Positions 1-6,500 of a stretch of 7,984 bases of DNA are shown here, in pieces. A program made the position numbers and the translations under genes. The stretch covers positions 1 to 7,984 of the forward strand of contig JAAUPU010000105.1 in assembly GCA_012032975.1 (NCBI GenBank), in the 5' to 3' direction. The notes under the pieces were generated by a model, which saw only the letters and a list, made by a program, of their open reading frames with translations, did no database searches and was not told the DNA's origin. Within the stretch, counting starts at the first letter, position 1; each line of letters begins with the position of its first letter. Origin of the DNA: Caldilineaceae bacterium (GTDB taxonomy: Bacteria > Chloroflexota > Anaerolineae > Caldilineales > Caldilineaceae).

Positions 1-123
1 CGGCAACATCACCTTGCGGTATTGAGGCGGGCGGTAGGGTCCGCGCAGCTTCTCGGCCAGCGCCCAGATAAAGCCGACAATGGACGAATGTTCGGCGTGG
101 TGCGTACGTGTGAGATCGGTCAT
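1..123 (-). CDS. hsdM: Type I restriction-modification system methyltransferase subunit HsdM, N-terminal fragment (cut by window edge)
   Basis: Reading the minus strand from the ATG at 123-121 gives 41 codons open to the window edge. The peptide begins MTDLTRTHHAEHSSIVGFIW and continues with LRGPYRPPQYRKVMLP. The pattern of an 'FIW..A..LRGPY.P.QY..V.LP' helix near the start is characteristic of the N-terminal helical domain of HsdM. In the family this subunit, with HsdS, methylates adenine in a split recognition site and supplies the methylase half of the HsdR-M-S restriction complex in the cytoplasm. The catalytic motifs (SAM-binding loop, NPPF/NPPY) would lie beyond base 1, so activity cannot be judged. 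An in-frame stop lies 12 codons upstream of the ATG; the only other start candidate is a TTG at 144-142. No strong ribosome-binding site is seen; a GAGG lies about 15 bases upstream. The gene lies downstream of mutS in the same direction, 293 bases away. The identity is by recognition, not by a database search. Confidence 0.85.
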   Translation of the reverse strand, partial: MTDLTRTHHAEHSSIVGFIWALAEKLRGPYRPPQYRKVMLP

Positions 124-416
124 GGGATTCGATTCTGGCCTCAATTTCGAAAAATCAGCGGGTTCACGTATGGGCCGGTTTAGGCAAACAATCGTCAACT
201 TGTCACGATGTAAGGCCCTGCCAACCAGATAGATATTTCAACACATGGTGACCACCCTCGCGGTCGCCGGACGTGACCAGACCAGGTGCGGACGAGGCCA
301 TGCCTGATCCCCTGCGCCATGGGCTGTCTATCTTTCAGGATGGCCTGATGCGCTGGCGCCAGCCATGATCGGCGCGTTAGCCTACGGGAGCATTTGCGCC
401 TACAGAATCGCAGAAT
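124..416. other. Intergenic gap between mutS and hsdM
   Basis: I see no credible gene in this stretch. It should hold the 3' end of the mutS transcript and the hsdM control region. Two adjacent dyads are visible: TCAGG-atgg-CCTGA (335-348) and the perfect 12-base palindrome GCTGGCGCCAGC (352-363). Neither is followed by a T-run on either strand, so no intrinsic terminator can be called. On the minus strand a TTGACG hexamer (198-193) could be a -35 element for hsdM, but nothing resembling TATAAT stands 16-18 bases after it. Confidence 0.6.
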
Positions 417-3059
417 TCAGCCGGCGATTTGTCCTTCCACCAGCTGCTTGATCTCGTAAAGCCGGTTGAGCGCATCCAGCGGCGTCAGGCCGTTGACGTC
501 CAGCGCTCGCAGCGCCTCGACCGCGGGATGCGCGTCGGCGAAAAGCGACACCTGCATTGCCGCCGGTCGCCGCTCCTTTTTCCCCCGGTCCAACAGACGC
601 CGCGGACCGGCAGCCCCACTCTGTTCCAGATCGCTCAAAATCTCCTCGGCCCGGTTGACCGCAGCGGTGGGCAAACCGGCCATCCTCGCGACATGCACTC
701 CATACGAACGGTCCGCTCTGCCCGGCACGATTCGGCGCAGAAAGACCACATCCTCGCCATCGCCGCTCTCGTCCACCGCCACATTGTAATTCACCACATG
801 GGGCAACCGCTCCGCCAGTTCGGTCAATTCGTGATAGTGGGTCGCAAAGAGCGTCTTGGCGCGCAGGCCGGGGTGGTTGTGGATATATTCGACCACCGAC
901 CAGGCGATGGCCAGCCCGTCGTAGGTGCTGGTGCCGCGGCCGATCTCGTCCAACACCAGCAGGCTGCGGTGGGTGGCGTGGTTGAGGATGTTGGCCGTTT
1001 CGACCATCTCGACCATGAAGGTGGACTGTCCGCGGTGGATCTCGTCACTGGCGCCGATCCGCGTGAAGATGCGGTCCACCACGCCGATCTGGGCCATCTC
1101 CGCAGGCACGAAGCTGCCGATCTGAGCCAACAATGCGATCAACGCAGTCTGGCGCAGGAAGGTGGACTTGCCGGCCATGTTGGGGCCGGTCAACAGGTGG
1201 ATACAGGCATCGGGCGGCAGGTGGGTGTCGTTGGGCACAAAGGGTTCATCGATCAGCGTCAATTCGACGACCGGATGCGCCCGCCGCTGGATCTCGATGC
1301 CGGTCCCTCGTCGACCTGGGGGCGCACATAACGGCGCAGCAGCGCGACCTCTGCCAGCGTCGAGTAGACATCCAGCTCTGCCAGCGCGCCGGCCAAGGCC
1401 AAGAGCTGCGCCGAACGACCGGCCACCCGATTGCAAAATCTGCCGAAAAAGCGCCTGTTCGATCTCCAGACGGCGCTCGTCGGCGTTGAGCACCAGCGAC
1501 TCGTACTCCTTGAGGTCGGGGGTGATGTAACGCTCGGCATTGGTCAAGGTCTGCTTGCGGATGTAGTTGTCGGGCACTTTGTCGGTGTGGGTGTGGGTCA
1601 CCTCGATATAGTAGCCAAAGACCTTGTTGTAGCCAACCTTCAGGCTCTTGATGTCCAGTCGGTCGCGCTCGGTCTGTTGCAGTCCGGCGATCCAATCCTT
1701 GGCGCCACGGCTCTTCTCGACCAAGCCATCCAATTCGGCGTCGTAGCCATCGCGGATGATGCCCGGCGTGGCAAGGGTGGCCGGCGGCTCCTCGGCCAGG
1801 CTGGACTGGAGCAGGTCAAGCACGTCGCTGCATTCGACGAGGGTGGGGAGCAGGTCGCTCTGAGATGGGTTGCCGTGGGTCGGCTCGCCCAAATGGCGCG
1901 CAGCGTCGGGATGCGTTGCAGCGACTCGCGGATGCCGACCAGATCGCGCGGCAGCGCAACGTTTCCCTGTGCGACGCGGTTGGTCCAGCGCTCTAAATCG
2001 CCCAGACCGCGCAGTTGCTCGCGCAGTTCCAGCCGTTTGGCCGTTGTCAGCGTGGAGAAGCTGCACCGCATCCAGCCGTCGATTGATGGCGTCCACGTCG
2101 AGCAGCGGCTGGTTGAGCCAGCGCCGCAGAAGTCGCCCACCCATGGGTGTTTGGGTGGCGTCCAGCACATCGAGCAGGCTGCCTTTCACTTCGCCGCTGC
2201 GGATGGTTTCGGTCAGCTCCAGGTTGCGGCGGGTCGATTCATCCAGCGTCATGAATGCGCCGGTCTCGTAGCTGTGCAGCCGGGTCAATTGACCGAGCGA
2301 AGCGGGCTGCATCTCGCGCAGATAGGCGACCAGGCCGGCCGCGGCGCGGATGGCCTCGATCCGGCCTTGCAGACCAAAGCCATCCAAGCTGGTCACGCCA
2401 AAGTGACGCAGCAGCGTCTCGCGCGCGGTGTCGCTCTCGACCTGCCACGCCTCGACCGTGGAAAGCAACGGATTGAGCGCGGCGATCAGGCCGTGCAGGC
2501 TCGACTCGCCTGGGGTCCAGTCGACGTGGATCAGCTCGCTGGGTTGCAGACGGCTGATCTCATCGCCGATGCGGCGCTCGACCTCGCCCATGGCCACCGC
2601 GTGGATCTCGGTCGTTGCAAATTCGCCGGTGGTGATGTCGCAATAGGCCACGCCAGCACGTTTGGCGCGCTCGTTGACTGTCACGGCGGCCAGGTAGTTG
2701 TTGCGCTTGTCGTCGAGCAGCCCCGGCTCCACCAGCGTGCCCCTGGTGACGACGCGGCGCACCTCCCTGTCCACCAGCCCGTTGCCCGGCTCGCTGACCT
2801 GTTCGGCAATCGCCACCTTGTAGCCGGCCTCGATCAGCCGTGCCACATAGGTGTCCACGCTGTGATAGGGCACACCGGCCAGCGGCACGCGTTGGTCGTT
2901 GCCCACCGGTCGGCTGGTCAGCACGACATCGCAGACCTTGGCCACAGTCTTGGCGTCCTCGTCGAACGTCTCGTAAAAATCTCCCAGCCGGAAGAAGAGA
3001 ATGCACTCGGCATACTGCTTCTTGATGGAAAGATATTGCCGTCGCATTGGCGTGGTCAT
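417..3059 (-). CDS. mutS: DNA mismatch repair ATPase MutS (reading frame disturbed by two compensating indel pairs)
   Basis: MutS binds mismatches and small loops in DNA and, on ATP binding, becomes a sliding clamp that recruits MutL. The open frame has 880 codons, normal for MutS1. Visible features in order: mismatch-recognition domain with the F-x-E motif (F28, E30 in GDFYETF); connector domain; lever/clamp region with the conserved SLKVGYNKVFGYYIEV and NAERYITPDLKEYE blocks; Walker A GPNMAGKST at 625-633; Walker B/signature LDEIGRGTSTYDG with D704-E705; the FATHYHEL motif at 738-745; and a C-terminal beta-clamp-type motif QVSLF at 836-840. In two stretches, residues about 340-390 and 545-585, this frame is not MutS-like, while another minus-strand frame carries the expected lever sequence (LGDLERWTNRV, LAELDVYSTLAEVALL). 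As written, the protein would have a scrambled lever; with four single-base corrections it is a full normal MutS. The start is chosen for its Shine-Dalgarno and family fit. No mutL is in view. Confidence 0.95.
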   Translation of the reverse strand: MTTPMRRQYLSIKKQYAECILFFRLGDFYETFDEDAKTVAKVCDVVLTSRPVGNDQRVPLAGVPYHSVDTYVARLIEAGYKVAIAEQVSEPGNGLVDREVRRVVTRGTLVEPGLLDDKRNNYLAAVTVNERAKRAGVAYCDITTGEFATTEIHAVAMGEVERRIGDEISRLQPSELIHVDWTPGESSLHGLIAALNPLLSTVEAWQVESDTARETLLRHFGVTSLDGFGLQGRIEAIRAAAGLVAYLREMQPASLGQLTRLHSYETGAFMTLDESTRRNLELTETIRSGEVKGSLLDVLDATQTPMGGRLLRRWLNQPLLDVDAINRRLDAVQLLHADNGQTAGTARATARSGRFRALDQPRRTGKRCAAARSGRHPRVAATHPDAARHLGEPTHGNPSQSDLLPTLVECSDVLDLLQSSLAEEPPATLATPGIIRDGYDAELDGLVEKSRGAKDWIAGLQQTERDRLDIKSLKVGYNKVFGYYIEVTHTHTDKVPDNYIRKQTLTNAERYITPDLKEYESLVLNADERRLEIEQALFRQILQSGGRSFGAALGLGRRAGRAGCLLDAGRGRAAAPLCAPPGRRGTGIEIQRRAHPVVELTLIDEPFVPNDTHLPPDACIHLLTGPNMAGKSTFLRQTALIALLAQIGSFVPAEMAQIGVVDRIFTRIGASDEIHRGQSTFMVEMVETANILNHATHRSLLVLDEIGRGTSTYDGLAIAWSVVEYIHNHPGLRAKTLFATHYHELTELAERLPHVVNYNVAVDESGDGEDVVFLRRIVPGRADRSYGVHVARMAGLPTAAVNRAEEILSDLEQSGAAGPRRLLDRGKKERRPAAMQVSLFADAHPAVEALRALDVNGLTPLDALNRLYEIKQLVEGQIAG
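1305..1428 (-). other. Frame-shifted segment 2 within mutS (+1 then -1)
   Basis: After QALFRQILQS the MutS sequence continues in a shifted frame as VAGRSAQLLALAGALAELDV and then YSTLAEVALLRRYVRPQVDE. One surplus G opposite the CCC at 1426-1428 explains the departure. One missing G opposite the CCC at 1305-1307 explains the return to the original frame at TGIEIQRRAHPVVE. The shifted frame matches the known ALAELDV block of the MutS lever, while the nominal frame gives an Arg/Gly/Ala-rich sequence unlike any MutS. Confidence 0.85.
1888..2042 (-). other. Frame-shifted segment 1 within mutS (+1 then -1)
   Basis: Reading in mutS direction, the main frame leaves the MutS sequence after RRLDAVQLLHADN and the continuation KRLELREQLRGLGDLERW is found one frame over. 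This is explained by one surplus base in the GGCC at 2042-2039. The MutS-like frame then reads through RDLVGIRESLQRIPTLRAIW. The original frame resumes at GEPTHGNPSQSDLLPTL, explained by one missing G opposite the CCC at 1888-1890. The two changes cancel, so no stop codon is exposed and the damage is invisible to a length check. Confidence 0.85.
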
Positions 3060-3070
3060 GGTGCGGGTGA

Positions 3071-3076
3071 CCTTCT
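3071..3076 (-). promoter_or_regulatory. Ribosome-binding site of mutS
   Basis: The minus strand reads AAGAGAAGG followed by 11 bases and the ATG at 3059-3057. The purine run AGAAGG is a fair Shine-Dalgarno at a slightly long spacing. It supports this ATG over the internal ATG four codons later. Confidence 0.55.
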
Positions 3077-3125
3077 CTTGGCGGTTCTGTTCGCCTGACA
3101 GATTGTTGGGTGGGATCGGTGAGAA

Positions 3126-3154
3126 ATTATAGCATACTATCGGATCGGACTATC
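3126..3154 (-). promoter_or_regulatory. Extended -10 promoter of mutS
   Basis: On the minus strand, bases 3134-3126 read TGCTATAAT: a perfect TATAAT hexamer with the TGn extension. The hexamer 17 bases further upstream is GATAGT, a poor -35, which fits the extended -10 class that depends less on a -35 contact. Transcription would start near 3119, giving a leader of about 60 bases before the mutS ATG. Confidence 0.55.
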
Positions 3155-3363
3155 CACTCTTGCGGAGGATGGGGCTTCCCAAACCGAAGGTTTTACGAAG
3201 TCAAAAACTTCACACCAGGTGACAGTCGCGGGAAGAATTCATTGGGGTATACCCATAACTGGCTGGTAGCGCCCAAAGTCCGACTTCGCGCAGACATCAG
3301 ATTTCGGCGACCGTCCTCAAATTTCTGAATCATCGCGATGCCGTTAACGTTTATTTTTGGAAT
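3155..3363. other. Divergent intergenic region with short dyads, no gene
   Basis: This stretch separates the leftward mutS promoter from the rightward promoter and looks less GC-rich than the genes beside it. No convincing coding sequence is seen; a 72-codon open frame on the plus strand (3110-3328) has no recognisable features and overlaps the mutS promoter. Three dyads stand out: AAACC-gaa-GGTTT (3181-3193), GAAGT-caaaa-ACTTC (3197-3211) and the perfect palindrome GGGTATACCC (3245-3254). They could be regulator sites or small RNA hairpins; nothing here decides. Confidence 0.4.
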
Positions 3364-3392
3364 TTGACAGGGTGCATAAGTCGTAGTGTAAT
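3364..3392 (+). promoter_or_regulatory. Sigma-70-type promoter of the RHS-repeat gene
   Basis: A perfect TTGACA (3364-3369) is followed by exactly 17 bases and TGTAAT (3387-3392), five of six matches to TATAAT. This is close to the housekeeping consensus. Transcription would start near 3399, leaving a leader of about 185 bases before the ATG at 3584. Confidence 0.7.
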
Positions 3393-3476
3393 TCTGTTTA
3401 CGGTTCCCTTAACCACCACACTTACCCCAGTTTGAACCAAACCATCTACGAAACAGAATCGCCGGAGCAAGCCCGG

Positions 3477-3518
3477 CCGCAGGTCCACTTCCCATGCAAA
3501 ACGGGATGCGGTCTTTTT
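3477..3518 (+). terminator. Possible attenuator-like hairpin with U-tract in the leader
   Basis: Within the long leader, CCGCA (3477-3481) can pair with TGCGG (3507-3511), and TCCC (3490-3493) with GGGA (3503-3506). The right arm is continuous, the left arm has an 8-base bulge, and the loop is ATGCAAAAC. A TCTTTTT tract follows directly (3512-3518). That is the shape of an intrinsic terminator placed upstream of a gene, hence possible attenuation. A further 5-bp hairpin GCCGG/CCGGC (3461-3477) precedes it and shares base 3477. The bulge makes the structure weak, and I do not recognise a known riboswitch class. Confidence 0.3.
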
Positions 3519-3570
3519 CGTGTATCTACCCAGCGGATTGTCGTTAGAACCGAAACACCCTTTATCCCCC

Positions 3571-3577
3571 AAAGGAG
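3571..3577 (+). promoter_or_regulatory. Ribosome-binding site of the RHS-repeat gene
   Basis: AAAGGAG stands 6 bases before the ATG at 3584, a strong Shine-Dalgarno at good spacing. It fixes the start directly before a signal peptide. Confidence 0.85.
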
Positions 3578-3583
3578 AATTCC

Positions 3584-6500
3584 ATGAACAGCCAACTCTT
3601 TCACAGGCGCCCTTCTTCGCTGCGACGTGCATTGCATCTTCTCCTGCTGGTTTCCCTGTTGAGTTCAAGCGTGCTTCCACTTTTGGCAACGTCCAGGATG
3701 GCGTCTGCGGCCAGCGCGACAACGTTGGCCATCGCGCCCGATATGGCTGAGGCAGAGCCAGCCGATGCGCGGTTGACCAGCATCAGTGTGCAGATGAGCG
3801 CGGATAGCCCGGTGTTGGGACGCGACGGAGATGTACGGCTCGACCTGACGGCTAGGACAGTGTATCCGGTGGCTGGCGTCGTGCTAAGACTGATTCTGCC
3901 GCCGGGTCTGGAGAGCGTGGACGAGACGGGTGCGCCGCGCACCTCCTGGAGTGTGCCAGAGATGGCCAGCGGCGAACGCTTCGAGACGAGCGTTTGGGTG
4001 CGCATGTCATCGTCGGGCCAGCCCACAGCGCAGGTTGTCGTTCTCGAGCTGCAGGCAGAGTCGGGCGGCGAGCGCGTTTGCTGCGGTGCAACAGTGCTCT
4101 TGGGACTGGGTGCCGCGGAAACGGATGTCGGGTCAACCGACATGATGGCTACAGACGAAACCAGTGCATCAGCCCTGGTGACCAGTGCGGAGTCAGGGCT
4201 GTTGCTGGCCTCGCCCTTGCAGGATGTAACGCTGCTGGTCGAGCCGGAGAGCGCAGAGGCTGGCGTGCGTTTCGTGTATCAGGATCTCTATGACTGGCGA
4301 ACCGAGGAGGAGGTCGAAGAGGAGGTCGAAACGGAGTCACCTGCAACTGACGCAACAGAAACGCCCGAAACAGAAACACCCGAAACAGCGCCCACCGCAA
4401 CTCACCAGCTTTTTCTTCCTTTGGTGTCCAGCCAGAAACCGGGCATACTAGCCGCCGATTCTGGCGTTGGGGCGCTCGTCGCCGCGGCGGGAGAGGAAGA
4501 GGGCGAGGAGAAGGACGAAGAAACAGATGGGCAGGAAGCTGGTCCCAGACGCACCCAAAGCGGCAATGTCGAACTCTATCGACAGTGGCGCCTGGACGCA
4601 CTGGACGCAAGGGGCGAAGAGGCGACGCTGAATAGGGAGGTGCTGCTGACGATCCAGATCGATGATCTGGTCGAAGCGGGCGTCTCGGCTGAAGCGCTGC
4701 AACTCTGGACGCGCAGGAACGAGGGAACACGATGGCGTCGTGTTCCCAGCCGCTACAATGAGCAGCAACAGAGCTTGGAAGCCTGGCTGCCCCACTTCAG
4801 CCAGTTCGGGCTTGGCGAAGGCTTGAACCAGGGCGGTGACCTGCTGCCCAGCGTCCAGGCTTTTACCGTGGACCGGCTCTACGGCGGCGCATCCGTCCAT
4901 TACCCCATCGAGACGCCCGTCGGTCCTGGTGGACTTTCACCCCAACTGAGCTTCGACCATTCGAGCATCATTCTGGATGATTTCTACCGAGAGGCAGGCG
5001 ACTGGGACATTGAGAGCCAGGGCAGTTCGGTGGGCGTCGGCTGGAGCATGGGCGGACTCAACTACATCGTACGCACCGACAAGGTCGACGACGAGGAGGA
5101 GGGCGACGATGTCAAGGAGTTCATGCTGGCGCTGGACGGCAAACGGCTGGCCATCACCCATTCCGGCGGACGCTGGCACACCAACCCCGACATCTTTGCC
5201 CGCGTGGAATGGAATAAGCATACAGTCGGCAACTTTCGCGATATGGGGGTCTGGAAGGTGACCACCACCGACGGTGTGGTCTATGAATTTGGCGATGATC
5301 CTGGATCAGGCGCAAAGGCCACCGGCACTTTTTTGGAACGAACCATCGGCGGCGAGACCTTTCGCATCGCCAAGCGCTGGCATTTACGGCGGGTCGTGGA
5401 TCTAAACGGCAACGAGATGCACTACGTCTATCGGGCGGAGCAAGGTTGGAAAAAGGGCTGTGTGGAAAAGGAATGGCGGGACAAGGGCGACAACTGGTAC
5501 ATACGCGCCATCGACCCCACCGAGATCCGCTGGGGAGGCAATAGCGGACAGGCGCGGGCGACAAGTTCCGCGTGCTCTTCAGCTATGGCAGCCGCGGGGA
5601 CACGCGCATCAAGGAGAGCGAGTACGAGAGCTGCACCCAGGTCTGGTATGGCGACGGCAATCGACTCGACAAGCTGGAAGTGCAGGTCCATACCGGCGGC
5701 AGCTGGCGCACGCTGCGCACCTATCAGCTTATACAGCAGGAGAAACGCTTCACCAAAGCGAATTCAGAGGACCGCATTCGTCTCTGGCTGGAGAAGATCG
5801 AACAGAAAGGCAAGGATGGTGGACTGCTGTATCGCCAAAGCTTTACCTATCATTTCAACAACCCCAACGAGATCCTGCTGGCCACCGCGGACAATGGTCT
5901 GGGCGGCAAGGCCTCCTACTACTATGCGCACCAGGGCGTCTCGTGCAGCAACTCGACCTGTCCCTACCGCAAGAGTCGTCTGGCAGTCTACCAACTGGAT
6001 GCAGAGAACGGCAACGGCGTGCTGGTGCGGCAGAAGCACGACTACTCGCCGACCGATAACAGCGGGGAGTGGGGTGCGGTGGCCAACGACGGCGGCTTCC
6101 TGGGCTACAAGAGTGTGCGCACGACCTTCTATGACATCGACCGCAGCACGGTGTTGCGCTACGAAGCGATGGTCGGCATGGAGAGCGGCGCAACCGCGGA
6201 CCGCGCCAACCCGGACCCGCGCCGCGGCCACCTGAAGCGCCACGAGGTCTGGAGCAGCCAGAATGGCATATTGCTCTCCGAGGCTGACTACGACTGGAAG
6301 GCCTACTGGTGGCTGGCCGAGGGCGGCTGGCAGACGACGGCGACCGTCAAGTCATGGCGATATAACAGCACAACCCATCGCAATGAATATCCGCCGACCT
6401 GGGTCCGACTGGAAAAGGAGACCCGCAAGACCTATGGCGACCAGAATGCTTCGACCAGCAACGAAACCAGGCTCTTCTATCAAAAAGAACGGCAGGGCGG

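Noticed and set aside
170..198. TTGACG on the minus strand as the hsdM promoter
   Set aside because: No acceptable -10 hexamer stands 16-18 bases downstream (candidates are GCCCAT and CCCATA).
335..363. Dyads TCAGG-atgg-CCTGA and GCTGGCGCCAGC as a mutS terminator
   Set aside because: Neither has a T-run after it on the minus strand, and the second has no loop; not enough for an intrinsic terminator.
1431..3098. 555-codon plus-strand open frame opposite mutS
   Set aside because: Composition is an antisense shadow of a GC-rich gene; the minus strand carries unmistakable MutS motifs over the same bases.
3494..3547. 17-codon leader peptide starting at the ATG in the hairpin loop
   Set aside because: Only a weak AGG-type ribosome-binding site, no run of a regulatory amino acid, and such short frames occur by chance.
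3393..3583. Cyclic-di-GMP or other known riboswitch in the leader
   Set aside because: I tried to match the conserved GEMM-type core and could not; no other known class is recognisable by eye.
3351..3722. 123-codon minus-strand open frame
   Set aside because: It overlaps the strong promoter and signal-peptide region of the plus-strand gene and has no recognisable features.
5556..5558. Phase-variable G-tract switching the RHS gene
   Set aside because: Phase-variable tracts are normally much longer than three or four bases.
5555..5561. Programmed ribosomal frameshift in the RHS gene
   Set aside because: No slippery heptamer and no clear downstream pseudoknot; a missing G in a short run is simpler.
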